The translations under genes and the position numbers were made by a program. The notes below the pieces were generated by a model. That model made no database searches. It had not been told where the DNA came from and saw only the letters and a program-made list of their open reading frames with translations. Positions 16,346-24,951 of a DNA stretch of 64,000 bases are shown piece by piece (the stretch's first letter is position 1; each line of letters opens with the position of its first letter). Origin of the DNA: Sphingomonas sp. J315 (GTDB lineage Bacteria > Pseudomonadota > Alphaproteobacteria > Sphingomonadales > Sphingomonadaceae); contig NZ_CP088296.1 in the NCBI RefSeq assembly GCF_024666595.1, positions 2,153,501 through 2,217,500 on the forward strand, in the 5' to 3' direction.

Positions 16346-16375
16346 GTGGACCCCGGAACAAGTCCGGGGTGACGG
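16346..16375. repeat. palindromic repeat, 5' side of GIY-YIG gene
   Basis: GTGGACCCCGGAACAAGTCC followed by GGGGTGACGG: the reverse complement of the repeat family seen at 15971, differing by a few loop bases. Together the two copies form inverted repeats around the GIY-YIG gene. Confidence 0.85.
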
Positions 16376-16453
16376 TGGACTTAGGACGTAGTGCTTGGCC
16401 TCTTTCGCCACCCGCGGGGGCCACGGTTTCGCAGGCGATGCGCTCGCGATTCC

Positions 16454-16690
16454 TCAACCGATCAGTCGATATGTCCCCCGATCGTCCACGAACTCTAATG
16501 AACCGCGATCTCGCATATCCTGCAACTCGCGGCTCAGTGTCATTTCTGGTGTTGCGCCCGTCGATCCGGTTTCAAAAACGATTGTACTCAACTCGTTCTC
16601 GATCAGCGACTGGCGGGTGAACTCTCCATTACCCGAGTGCGCCGCATGGCGTCGCACAGCTGCTTCGACAGCCTCGGTCCAGCTTGTCAT
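16454..16690 (-). CDS. orphan winged-helix domain protein (restriction-enzyme type)
   Basis: A 78-residue protein that is essentially one winged-helix domain. The pattern FTRQSLIENELSTIV, then TPEMTLSRELQDMRDRGSLEFV, then DDRGTYRLIG matches the DNA-binding winged helix attached to DpnI-like and some HNH restriction enzymes, where it helps read (often methylated) DNA. Here no nuclease domain is attached. It could be a remnant or a regulator. Its promoter region carries two direct repeats at 16704-16737. Confidence 0.65.
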   Translation of the reverse strand: MTSWTEAVEAAVRRHAAHSGNGEFTRQSLIENELSTIVFETGSTGATPEMTLSRELQDMRDRGSLEFVDDRGTYRLIG

Positions 16691-16703
16691 TCATTCACTC
16701 CAG

Positions 16704-16737
16704 AACGCAGGAAACTTGATCCAAAACGAAGGAAACT
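16704..16737. promoter_or_regulatory. two direct 13-base repeats, candidate operator
   Basis: AACGCAGGAAACT (16704-16716) and AACGAAGGAAACT (16725-16737) differ at one base and are 21 bases apart, two helical turns, just upstream of the winged-helix gene. The layout fits binding sites for a small autoregulator. This is inference from pattern only. Confidence 0.35.
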
Positions 16738-16796
16738 CACCGATATCACGGAGCGAGCAGGCTATTCTGGCCTCTCGATCAAAATGTGAGTCATCC

Positions 16797-16997
16797 ATGG
16801 CGCATGTTACCTTCACTTGTGAAGCCTGCGGAAGCAAGCTCGTTACCCGGGACGCTTGGGCGGAGTGGAACGAGGACACACAGAATTGGGTGTTGGGCGC
16901 TGCCTTTGACTACACGTTCTGCCACACGTGCGAAAAAGAGACTCGCCTTGTCGAGCAGAAACTTCCTAAACCCCCCTTTCCTACACGAACCAAATAG
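16797..16997 (+). CDS. small zinc-ribbon-like protein
   Basis: A 66-residue protein with two CxxC pairs (CEAC near residue 8 and CHTC near 42), the signature of a zinc ribbon, and a Trp-rich middle. It is divergent from the winged-helix gene, with the candidate operator between them. GC is lower than the flanking chromosome. Function unknown. Confidence 0.55.
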   Translation: MAHVTFTCEACGSKLVTRDAWAEWNEDTQNWVLGAAFDYTFCHTCEKETRLVEQKLPKPPFPTRTK

Positions 16998-17035
16998 GTC
17001 AACTGAATCGACTCCAACCAACCGGAGTCGAGTCG

Positions 17036-17347
17036 ATGCGCGACCAACCCACACCCGCCGCGCCGCCAGCGCGCAACCACTGGACCCCCGCGCGTCAGCG
17101 CATCTTCCTCACCGCGCTCGTCGAAACCGGCAGCATCGCCCGCGCCGCGCGCGCCGCCGGCATGTCGCGCTCCAGCGCCCATGCGCTGCGCAACCGCCTG
17201 ACCGGCACGCCGTTCGACCATCACTGGAGCCACGCACTCAAACTCCACGCCGCACGGCTCGCCGATCCCTTCGCCCCCGATCCGCTCGCCCCGCGCGAAC
17301 CCGCCACAGCCCGTAGCGCCCCCGTCGCCCCGGCGTCGCGTCCATGA
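17036..17347 (+). CDS. small helix-turn-helix protein
   Basis: A 103-residue protein. After a Pro/Ala-rich start, residues 18-60 (RQRIFLTALVETGSIARAARAAGMSRSSAHALRNRL) form a helix-turn-helix of the kind found in LysR-like or terminase-small-subunit-like proteins. The C-terminal part is low-complexity Pro/Ala/Arg. It probably binds DNA; target unknown. Confidence 0.65.
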   Translation: MRDQPTPAAPPARNHWTPARQRIFLTALVETGSIARAARAAGMSRSSAHALRNRLTGTPFDHHWSHALKLHAARLADPFAPDPLAPREPATARSAPVAPASRP

Positions 17348-17883
17348 CGCGGCGCGGTCGCCAACCCGTCCAGACCCGGTGTCAGCCCGTCGCGCCGCTG
17401 TCGCGCACCTGTCACGTCGGAGTCGCGCCACCGTCACCCCACGGGTGTCAGCGTGTCGCAAACCCGCCCGCTTGCCGTCCCGAACCGGTCGCTTCTCCCG
17501 TACATACCCCCATGTTTGTCAGCATCGTCGGACAGCGCCCGTCGCCGAAGTCGAATGGTCATTCACCTTTTCGCGACCGCCCCATACCACGCCCTGGCGG
17601 GGTGGTTCGATCGGCTATGGCGGATGACGTTACGGAAACCGGCTTCCTTTCGCTCGCAGCACAATATGGTGTCCGCGACGACCCACGACCCGCCCCGCAC
17701 GTGCGACAGACCGCGTGGTTAATTGGCCGATCCGCAAAAGCCCCGGCTTGTACCCCTGCACAAATCGCGCATAATCCTGCCCATGTCCGGAGGGGTGTGT
17801 CCGGGCTTCAACACTTTATGGAGCCTCCGGGTGATGACACGCGTATCGTCCTCACATCCCGTTCGTTCGGGATTCAGCCGCTG
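17348..17883. other. 536 bases without a recognisable gene
   Basis: Open frames cross this stretch but show no family motif, no convincing ribosome site and atypical Pro/Arg/Thr-rich composition. I see no hairpin terminator or RNA gene. It may hold regulatory sequence for the downstream DUF6916 gene. Confidence 0.5.
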
Positions 17884-18207
17884 ATGTCGAACACCCGCCC
17901 CCTGTTCTCGCTGCCCAGTTCGCAGGACGCCTGTGCGGCGATCGGCGACGAATTTCTCGTCGGCGGGATCGTCGGTTCGGCGCATGTCCTGACGCTCGAA
18001 GAGGTCCGGGCCGAGCGTCCGCGCACCTCGTCGACCGCGTGGCGCATGCCCTATTCGATGTTCCTGCGCGGCGCCCCCGGCGCATCGCTGCCCCAGGGCC
18101 TCTACTGGGTCTCGCACCATCATTTCGGCCGGATGTGCCTGTTCCTCATCCCCCGCAGCCGCGAACCCCGCACCGGCGCGGTGCGCTACGAGGCTGTGTT
18201 CGACTGA
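17884..18207 (+). CDS. DUF6916-like protein
   Basis: A 107-residue protein with the pattern FSLPSSQDACAAIGDEFLV, LTLEEVR, MPYSMFLRGAP, LPQGLYWVSHHHFGRMCLFLIP, which I associate with the DUF6916 family, a small beta-sandwich protein often linked to phage-tail-like or collar genes. No such genes are near. The start at ATG 17884 is the first that begins at the family N-terminus; an upstream ATG at 17818 is possible. Confidence 0.6.
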   Translation: MSNTRPLFSLPSSQDACAAIGDEFLVGGIVGSAHVLTLEEVRAERPRTSSTAWRMPYSMFLRGAPGASLPQGLYWVSHHHFGRMCLFLIPRSREPRTGAVRYEAVFD

Positions 18208-18212
18208 CAACG

Positions 18213-19821
18213 CTAGCGGCGCAAAAGACGCCCGAACACGCTTCGGTCCTTCAGGATTTCCCGCGCGGCATTATGCCCCGGCGCACCGGTCACCCCGCCG
18301 CCCGGATGGGTGCCAGCGCCGCAAAGGTACAGGCCGCCGATCGGCCCGCGATAATCGCCATGCCCCAGCACCGGCCGCGCCGCCCAGAGCTGGTCGAGCG
18401 ACATGCGGCCGTGGAAGATGTCGCCATCGACCAGCCCGAACTTGCGTTCGAGGTCGGTGGGGGAGTGGATCTGGCGGGCGATGATGGCGTCGCGGAAATT
18501 GGGGGCGTGCTGCGTCACCGTGTCGATAATGTCGTCCGCCGCCGCCTCGCGTTCATCGTCCCAGCTCCGCCCGTTGGGCAGGACGGGGGCGAATTGCTGG
18601 CAGAACAGGCTGGCGACATGGCAGCCCGCCGGGGCCAGGCTGTCGTCGACGGTGGAGGGGATGGTCATCTCCACCACCGGCGCGTTCGACCAGCCATAGC
18701 GGACCGCGTCCTCATGGGCCTTGTCCATATAGTCCATGGTCGGCGCGATGATGATGCCGCTGCGATGATGCTCGGCATCGCTGCCGGGAAGCACCGTGAA
18801 ATCAGGGAGTTGTGAGAGCGCGACATTCATCCGGAAACTGCCCGATCCGGTCTTGAACCCCGCAATCCGCCGGTTGAAATCGGCGGGCAGCTCGCTGGAA
18901 TCGACCAACTGGCGGAACAGCAGGGCAGGGCCGACATTGGCGACGACCGTCTTCGCCGCAATCTCCTCGCCACTGGCAAGGCGCACCCCGGCGGCCCGAC
19001 CACCATCGACCAGCACCCGGTCGACCGGAGCCTCCAGGCGGATCACCGCCCCGGCCTCCCGGACCGCATCGGCCATCATTCCGGTGATGGCGCCCATCCC
19101 CCCGACCGGATGGCCCCAGGCACCCTTCTTGCCGTTCACCTCGCCAAAGACATGGTGCAGCAGGACATAGGCCGACCCCGGCGCCGCCGGCCCGGCAAAA
19201 TTGCCTACCACCGCATCGAACGCGAATGCCGCCTTGACGTGTTCATTCTCGAACCACCCGTCGAGAAACTCCCGAGCCGACTGGACGAACAGGGCGAGGG
19301 CATCCCGCTGCCCCTCGATCGGCAGGGAAGCGACCTGCCGCCCCTGTGCCGCCGCCGCCACCAGCGCCGCAATCCCACCCCCGGCATTGGGCGGGGTCTT
19401 GAGCGCCATGCTCCGCAACAGGTCCGCCACCCGCTCCAGCGCGGCCTCGTAACCGTCCAGCGCCGCGGCATCGCTTTGTCGAGAAGCGGGCAAACTCCGC
19501 CCTTGTCCGCTCCGCCCCGCCGCCCAGCTTCAGATAATCCCCGTCCAGCGGAAAGAAGTTCGACACTGGCCGCTCGATCACCCGGTAACCCCGGTCGACC
19601 AGCTTCATGTCAGCAATGACCTTGGGCTGGAGCAGGCTGACGGTGTAGCTCGCCGCGGAGTTGCGGAACCCGGGGTGAAACTCCTCGGTCACCGCCGCCC
19701 CGCCGACCACATCGCGCCGCTCGATCACACAGACCTCGAGGCCGGCGCGGGCGAGGTAGAAGGCACAGGTCAGCCCATTATGCCCCGCCCCTATGATGAC
19801 CGCGTCAAACCTTTGGGTCAT
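18213..19821 (-). pseudogene. CrtI/phytoene-dehydrogenase-like FAD oxidoreductase, frameshifted
   Basis: FAD-dependent oxidoreductase of the phytoene desaturase/carotenoid isomerase superfamily (about 535 residues when restored). The N-terminal dinucleotide fold is FDAVIIGAGHNGLTCAFYLARAG..VIERRDVVGG; the C-terminal FAD motif is GPIGGLYLCGAGTHPGGGVTGAPGHNAA. The frame breaks near the TTT run 19475-19477 (AAA on the coding strand); removing one base joins ARFS to SDAAALDGYEAA. No other carotenoid genes are nearby. It overlaps fghA by four bases, so it is the last gene of the frmA operon, and its substrate may be unrelated to carotenoids. Confidence 0.85.
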
Positions 19822-20660
19822 GCCTTCAGCCGCTCCGCGTGCCAGGCAACATGGTCGCTCATGAAGCTGGAGATGAAATAATAGCTGTGGTCATAGCCGG
19901 GCTGCATCCGCAGTGTGAGGTCGATCCCCGCATCGCGGCACGCCGCGGCCAGCAATTCGGGCTTGAGCTGTTCGGTCAGAAACGCATCGGCATCCCCCTG
20001 ATCGACCAGCAATTCGGCAACGCGCAGCCCATCCTCGATCATTGCAACCGCATCATACCGCCGCCATGCCTCGCGATCATCGCCCAGATATCCGGTCAGC
20101 GCCTTCTGCCCCCACGGGCACAGCGACGGTGCGACGATCGGGGCGAATGCGCTGATCGACCGGAACCGGTCGGGGTTGCGCAACCCGATCGTCAGCGCGC
20201 CATGCCCACCCATCGAATGGCCCGTGATCCCCTGACGGCTGAGATCAGCCATCGGAAACTCCCGCAGGATCAGCCCGGGCAACTCATCCTCGATATAAGA
20301 GCGCATCCGGTAGCTCGCCGACCACGGCGCCTGCGTCGCATCGACATAGAAACCAGCGCCCTTGCCAAAGTCATAGGCTTCGTCATCCGCCACATCATCG
20401 CCGCGCGGCGAGGTGTCCGGGGCAATGAAGATCACGCCATGCTCGGCGCAGGCCGCACGATACTCGCCCTTTTCGGTGACATTGGCATGGGTGCAGGTCA
20501 GCCCCGAAAGGTACCAGAGCACCGGCAGCTTCGCGCCTTCGGCATGATCCGGAACGAACACCGAGAACGTCATCGGCGTGCCGGTCGCGGTCGATGAATG
20601 GCGGTACACGCCCTGCACTCCGCCATGCGCCTTGTTGGTCGAGACCGTCTCGAAGCTCAT
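19818..20660 (-). CDS. fghA: S-formylglutathione hydrolase
   Basis: Esterase-D-type alpha/beta hydrolase that converts S-formylglutathione to formate and glutathione, the second step of glutathione-dependent formaldehyde removal. Family motifs: WYLSGLTCTHANVTEKGEYR, FIAPDTSPRGD, and the nucleophile elbow GHSMGGHGAL (Ser149), with His in QPGYDHSYYFISSF. Length 280 is typical. Start and stop overlap purU and the CrtI-like gene by four bases each, so translation is coupled. Confidence 0.96.
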   Translation of the reverse strand: MSFETVSTNKAHGGVQGVYRHSSTATGTPMTFSVFVPDHAEGAKLPVLWYLSGLTCTHANVTEKGEYRAACAEHGVIFIAPDTSPRGDDVADDEAYDFGKGAGFYVDATQAPWSASYRMRSYIEDELPGLILREFPMADLSRQGITGHSMGGHGALTIGLRNPDRFRSISAFAPIVAPSLCPWGQKALTGYLGDDREAWRRYDAVAMIEDGLRVAELLVDQGDADAFLTEQLKPELLAAACRDAGIDLTLRMQPGYDHSYYFISSFMSDHVAWHAERLKA

Positions 20661-21517
20661 CTGAACACCACCGTGCGATTGCCGTTGAGGAATACCCGTC
20701 GCGCTCCGATCGCATCGACCGCGCGCGCCAGCACCTGCGCCTCGATATCGCGGCCGATGCGGATCAGGTCGTCGACGCTGTCGCGATGGTCGACCCGCTC
20801 CACCGCCTGGTCGATGATCGGCCCTTCGTCGAGGTCGCTGGTCACGAAATGCGCGGTCGCTCCGATCAGCTTGACCCCGCGATCATGCGCCCGGTGATAG
20901 GGCTTTGCGCCCTTGAACCCCGGCAGGAAGCTGTGATGGATGTTGATGCACCGCCCCGCCAGCCGATCGGCAAACTCGGGGGTCAGCACCTGCATGTAGC
21001 GGGCGAGCACCAGATAGGGGGCACCCGCGGATTCCATCACTGCTTCGATCGCGTGTTCCTGTGCCGCGTTGCCGCCGGCCTCGACCGGAAGGTAATGATA
21101 CGGCACGCCATGCCATTCGGTCAGGCCGCGCAGCTTCTCATGGTTCGATACAACCGCGACGATCCGCGCCGACAGCGTCCCCGCCTGTTGCCGGTGGAGC
21201 AGGTCGTTGAGGCAGTGCGACCCCTTCGACACTGCAACCACCAATGCCGGCTTTTCGTCGCTGGCCGACAACCCCCAGTCGAGCTCAAAGCGCGTCGCCA
21301 CCGGGGTGAAGGCGGCGACCAGCGCGTCCCGATCGACCGGAAAGCGCGGCCCGCCCGATGTGAATACCACCCGCATGAAAAAGCGGCCGGTCTCCAGGTC
21401 GGCATATTGCTGGCTGTCGAGGATGAACCCGTCCTGCTCGGCCAGGAATCCGCTCACCCCCGCGACGATGCCCACCCGGTCGGTGCAGGTCAGCGTCAGG
21501 ATCCAGCCCGCACTCAC
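20657..21517 (-). CDS. purU: formyltetrahydrofolate deformylase
   Basis: Releases formate and tetrahydrofolate from 10-formyl-THF, balancing the one-carbon pool. An N-terminal ACT domain (ILTLTCTDRVGIVAGVSGFLAEQ) precedes the formyltransferase-like hydrolase domain with NHEKLRG, INIHHSFLPGFKGAKPYHRA, GATAHFVTSDLDEGPII and the catalytic Asp therein. Length 286 is normal. The GTG start overlaps the stop of the VOC gene (GTGA). Sitting between frmA and fghA, it joins folate-bound and glutathione-bound formyl disposal in one transcript. Confidence 0.95.
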   Translation of the reverse strand: MSAGWILTLTCTDRVGIVAGVSGFLAEQDGFILDSQQYADLETGRFFMRVVFTSGGPRFPVDRDALVAAFTPVATRFELDWGLSASDEKPALVVAVSKGSHCLNDLLHRQQAGTLSARIVAVVSNHEKLRGLTEWHGVPYHYLPVEAGGNAAQEHAIEAVMESAGAPYLVLARYMQVLTPEFADRLAGRCINIHHSFLPGFKGAKPYHRAHDRGVKLIGATAHFVTSDLDEGPIIDQAVERVDHRDSVDDLIRIGRDIEAQVLARAVDAIGARRVFLNGNRTVVFR

Positions 21518-21897
21518 TTCGGGACGCGATACATCGCGCAGACCTTGTTCCCCGCCGGATCGCGCAGATAGGCAAGGTAGAGCGCGCCGAACGCATTTTC
21601 GCGGATGCCCGGCGGATCCTCGATCGCGGTACCGCCATGCGCGAGACCGGCAGCGTGCCAGGCGTCGACCATTTCCGGGCTCTCTGCAGCAAAGCCGACC
21701 GTGCCGCCATTGGCGTGGCACGCGGGCTGGCCGTCGATCGGCTGGCTCAGCATGAAGATGCCGCCATTGTGCATGTAGAAGGCGCGGCCCTTGGGATCGA
21801 CACTGCCCGCGCGGGCACCGAGCGCGCCGAGCGTGGCGTCATAAAATGCCTTGGACGCCGCGACGTCGTTGGCGCCGAGCATGATATGGCTGAACAT
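21514..21897 (-). CDS. VOC (glyoxalase/bleomycin-resistance) superfamily protein
   Basis: A 127-residue vicinal-oxygen-chelate protein: MFSHIMLGANDVAASKAFYDATLGALG at the N-terminus and YLAYLRDPAGNKVCAMYR at the C-terminus, with metal-binding His and Glu positions partly visible. Members include glyoxalase I, fosfomycin and dioxygenase enzymes. In this operon, directly after frmA, it may act on a glutathione adduct, but that is inferred from position only. Confidence 0.85.
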   Translation of the reverse strand: MFSHIMLGANDVAASKAFYDATLGALGARAGSVDPKGRAFYMHNGGIFMLSQPIDGQPACHANGGTVGFAAESPEMVDAWHAAGLAHGGTAIEDPPGIRENAFGALYLAYLRDPAGNKVCAMYRVPK

Positions 21898-21921
21898 GGC
21901 TTCCTCTCCCCTTGTTTAGTT

Positions 21922-23034
21922 TCAGAACACCACGACGCTGCGAATGCTCTCCCCCGCATGCATCAGGTCGAACCCCTTGTTGATGTCCTCCAGACCCATG
22001 ACATGGGTGATCATCGGGTCGATCTCGATCTTGCTGGTCATGTACATGTCGACGATCTTCGGAACATCGGTGCGGCCCTTGGCGCCGCCAAATGCGGTGC
22101 CGCGCCAGTTGCGACCGGTGACCAGCTGGAACGGGCGTGTGGCGATCTCCTTGCCCGCTTCGGCCACGCCAATGATGATGCTGGTGCCCCAGCCGCGATG
22201 GCAGGCCTCAAGCGCGATGCGCATCACGTCGGTGTTGCCGGTCGCGTCGAAGGTATAGTCGGCGCCGCCATCGGTCATCGCGACGATCCGGGCCACGACA
22301 TCCTCACGGCTCATGCCGCGCGAATTGAGGAAGTCGGTCATCCCGAAGCGGCGGCCCCATTCCTCACGGTCGGGATTGATATCGACGCCGATGATCTGGT
22401 TCGCGCCGGCGAGCCGCGCGCCCTGGATCACGTTGAGGCCGATGCCGCCGAGTCCGAACACGACGACATTGTCGCCGACCTGCACCTTGGCCGTGTTGAT
22501 CACCGCGCCGACCCCGGTGGTGACGCCACAGCCGATATAGCAGCTGGTCTGGAAGGGCGCGTCCTCGCGGATCTTTGCGACGGCGATCTCGGGCAGCACG
22601 GTGAAGTTCGAGAAGGTCGAGCAGCCCATGTAGTGATAGATCGGCTGGCCCCTGTAGCTGAAGCGCGTGGTGCCGTCGGGCATCAGCCCCTTGCCCTGCG
22701 TCGCGCGGATCGCGGTGCACAAATTGGTCTTGCCGCTGAGGCACGACTTACACTGGCGGCATTCGGGCGTGTAGAGCGGGATGACATGATCGCCCGGGGT
22801 GACGCTGGTGACGCCTGCGCCGACCTCGCGCACCACCCCCGCGCCCTCATGCCCCAGCACGCTGGGGAAAATCCCCTCGCTGTCGAGCCCGTCGAGCGTA
22901 TAGGCATCGGTGTGGCAGATGCCGGTCGCCATGATCTCGACCAGCACTTCGCCCGCCTTGGGACCCTCCAGGTCCAGCTCGACGATCTCCAGCGGCTTCT
23001 TCGCCTCGAACGCAACGGCGGCGCGGGTCTTCAT
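21922..23034 (-). CDS. frmA: S-(hydroxymethyl)glutathione / class III alcohol dehydrogenase
   Basis: Zinc and NAD-dependent dehydrogenase oxidising S-hydroxymethylglutathione (formaldehyde plus glutathione) to S-formylglutathione. Hallmarks: [25 protein letters not shown] with catalytic-zinc ligands, the structural zinc Cys set in [24 protein letters not shown], and the Rossmann [20 protein letters not shown]. The 370-residue length is diagnostic of class III. It is the first gene of the operon, so the 87-base gap upstream (23035-23121) should hold the promoter. Confidence 0.97.
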   Translation of the reverse strand: MKTRAAVAFEAKKPLEIVELDLEGPKAGEVLVEIMATGICHTDAYTLDGLDSEGIFPSVLGHEGAGVVREVGAGVTSVTPGDHVIPLYTPECRQCKSCLSGKTNLCTAIRATQGKGLMPDGTTRFSYRGQPIYHYMGCSTFSNFTVLPEIAVAKIREDAPFQTSCYIGCGVTTGVGAVINTAKVQVGDNVVVFGLGGIGLNVIQGARLAGANQIIGVDINPDREEWGRRFGMTDFLNSRGMSREDVVARIVAMTDGGADYTFDATGNTDVMRIALEACHRGWGTSIIIGVAEAGKEIATRPFQLVTGRNWRGTAFGGAKGRTDVPKIVDMYMTSKIEIDPMITHVMGLEDINKGFDLMHAGESIRSVVVF

Positions 23035-23121
23035 GGTTTCAATGCTCCTTGCTTCGCTGCGCTTTTGGCAAGGGATCGCACTCCGCGCCAGCCCGAACCG
23101 ATTGTATGTGAAACTTACAGT

Positions 23122-23745
23122 TCAGATCGCCGCCATGTCCGCCTTGTAATGGTGCCAGGCCAGGATCGCCGCGGCACCGCGATGCGGCCGCCACGCTTCG
23201 GCGATCTCGCGGGTCTGCTTTTCCGACGGACGCTCGGCATGGCCCATGATTCGGCCGATCTCGATCTGCACCGCCAGGTCGCCCGCCGGCCAGATGTCGC
23301 GTCGCCCCTCTGCGAACAGCAGATAGATTTCCGCCGACCAGCGCCCGATCCCCTTGATCCGGACCAGCTGAGCGATCGCTTCCTCGTCATCTGCGGGCAG
23401 CGCGGTCAGGTCGATCCGGCCGCTCGACACCTCTTCGGCCAGGCTCCTGGCATAGCTCGCCTTTTGCCGGGAGAGCCCGGCGGCGCGCAATGCATCGTCG
23501 GGAGCGGCGGCGACGATATCGGGCCGGGTCAGATCGCCGATCCCCGCTGCCAGCTTGCTCCAGATCGATGCCGCCGCGGCGACACTCACCTGCTGCCCGA
23601 CGATGGTGCGCAGCAGAGTCTCATAACCCGGTTCGCGGATGCGCGGCTCGGGATAGCCGACCCGCGCGACCGCTGCGGCCATCAACGGCTCGTCTGCCGC
23701 GATCGCATCCAGCGATTCGCGCAGCTGTTCGGCAGTCAGTCCCAT
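23122..23745 (-). CDS. DNA-3-methyladenine glycosylase II-like
   Basis: HhH-GPD superfamily glycosylase of the AlkA type that removes alkylated bases in base excision repair. The helix-hairpin-helix is LVRIKGIGRWSAEIYLLFAEG, and the catalytic Asp is in PAGDLAVQ. The 207 residues match the compact bacterial form without an N-terminal transcription-regulator fusion. The ATG at 23745 begins the conserved part. Being next to the formaldehyde operon, it could share a response to alkylating or reactive one-carbon stress, but no shared control is visible. Confidence 0.9.
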   Translation of the reverse strand: MGLTAEQLRESLDAIAADEPLMAAAVARVGYPEPRIREPGYETLLRTIVGQQVSVAAAASIWSKLAAGIGDLTRPDIVAAAPDDALRAAGLSRQKASYARSLAEEVSSGRIDLTALPADDEEAIAQLVRIKGIGRWSAEIYLLFAEGRRDIWPAGDLAVQIEIGRIMGHAERPSEKQTREIAEAWRPHRGAAAILAWHHYKADMAAI

Positions 23746-23808
23746 CGTTCGGATCCTTGAAAGCGGCGGCATTCCCCGGCATGGGCGCGGAACACACAGG
23801 AGAAGATC

Positions 23809-24126
23809 ATGCCCAAGCTTATCGTCGTCACACGCGAAGGAGAAGAACGCGAAGTCGAAGGCGAAGTGGGCCTGAGCGTCATGGAAGTGATCCGCGACAA
23901 CGGGTTCGACGAACTGCTCGCTTTGTGTGGCGGCTGCTGCTCGTGCGCGACCTGCCACGTTCATGTCGATCCGGAATTTGCGGCCAAAATTCCGCCGATG
24001 AGCGAGGACGAGAACGACCTGCTCGACAGCTCGTCGGACCGCAACGAGAGGTCGCGCTTGTCGTGCCAGCTCCAGTTTACCGCCGCGCTCGACGGCCTCA
24101 AGGTGACGATCGCGGCCGAGGACTAA
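23809..24126 (+). CDS. 2Fe-2S ferredoxin (adrenodoxin type)
   Basis: A 105-residue plant/vertebrate-type ferredoxin. The cluster Cys set is [10 protein letters not shown], with the fourth Cys in RLSCQLQF, and the pattern [24 protein letters not shown] is typical of the ferredoxins that serve bacterial P450 systems and other monooxygenases or Fe-S assembly. A good AGGAGA site precedes the ATG. No P450 or reductase lies in the window, so its partner is encoded elsewhere. Confidence 0.93.
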   Translation: MPKLIVVTREGEEREVEGEVGLSVMEVIRDNGFDELLALCGGCCSCATCHVHVDPEFAAKIPPMSEDENDLLDSSSDRNERSRLSCQLQFTAALDGLKVTIAAED

Positions 24127-24147
24127 GCAGGGCGCGCTGCGATCCGT

Positions 24148-24918
24148 TCAGGAGCGCGGCGCGACCTTGACCACCGCCATCGGGGCGTCCTTGCTCAGAG
24201 GGGTCGCCTTCCAGGTGACGGTGCGGCGGGTGCCATCGGTCTTCGCGCCATCCTCGTTATTCTGGCTGACGATCTCGCCGTCGGTGACCAAAGTGAAGGT
24301 GCCGTCCAGCTTGGTCTTGGCGTCGTCCGACTTGCCCTTGCCGGGCGAATCGCTGTCGCCGAACGCGGGTGCCTTGACCCGGACGGTGTCCGCCCCGCGC
24401 AGTTCGAGCACGACGAAGGGAAAGATCACCTCCGCGTCGATATTGTACGGCCACAGGAAATTGTGGGTCAGCTTGCCGCCGATCTGGTAATCCACCACAA
24501 ACACGCCGTCGCCCTTGTAGGTGACCGAACGATATCCCGCCTCCTTGGTCAGCGCCTCGGCGATCGCCTTGAACTTTGCCTCCTTCTTGGCGGCCTCCTC
24601 GGCATCGTCCTTGGTCGAGTCTTCCTCGGCGGCGGCGGGGGCATCCTCGTCCTCCTGCCAGGTGGCATCGCGGAGCAGGCTGGTCGTGGTCTTCGTCTTG
24701 TCGTCCTCGTCTCCCATCCCCTTGAAGGCGTCGCCCATACCCTTGGCCATTTCGCCAGCGATATCGACCGCGATCACCTCACCCTGATAGCTGAAGGTAA
24801 AGCTGCGATCGGCGAGGATGGTGAGGGTGGAGACGAACTTGCCCGGACTGAACGCACATCCGACCAGCAGCACGGGGGCAAGGACCGCGAGCGCAATCCC
24901 CTTGAACCGATCGAACAT
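24148..24918 (-). CDS. predicted outer-membrane or periplasmic lipoprotein
   Basis: A 256-residue protein with a lipoprotein signal (ALAVLAPVLLVGC, lipobox Cys at 22). A central acidic, low-complexity stretch (EDEDAPAAAEEDSTKDDAEEAAKKEAK) separates two beta-rich parts. The C-terminal half has strands alternating with charged loops. I recognise no family. It converges on the ferredoxin gene and is followed by rlmB on the same strand. Confidence 0.75.
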   Translation of the reverse strand: MFDRFKGIALAVLAPVLLVGCAFSPGKFVSTLTILADRSFTFSYQGEVIAVDIAGEMAKGMGDAFKGMGDEDDKTKTTTSLLRDATWQEDEDAPAAAEEDSTKDDAEEAAKKEAKFKAIAEALTKEAGYRSVTYKGDGVFVVDYQIGGKLTHNFLWPYNIDAEVIFPFVVLELRGADTVRVKAPAFGDSDSPGKGKSDDAKTKLDGTFTLVTDGEIVSQNNEDGAKTDGTRRTVTWKATPLSKDAPMAVVKVAPRS

Positions 24919-24951
24919 GGCGTCATTCCCCCGTTGGCGCGGACCGGTGGG

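Noticed and set aside
16704..16737. Start of a CRISPR or iteron array
   Set aside because: Two copies only; better explained as an operator.
17348..17883. Upstream extension of the DUF6916 reading frame
   Set aside because: The extra ~180 residues are Pro/Arg-rich with no motif, and the family N-terminus starts at 17884.
17884..18207. Prophage or tailocin region
   Set aside because: The DUF6916-like gene is alone; no capsid, tail, lysis or integrase genes are near.
18213..19821. Carotenoid biosynthesis locus
   Set aside because: Only a CrtI-like superfamily member is present, in a formaldehyde operon, with no crtB, crtY or crtZ nearby.
21637..23760. A long open frame antisense to purU, VOC, frmA and the glycosylase gene
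   Set aside because: It crosses four well-supported genes and has no family motif.
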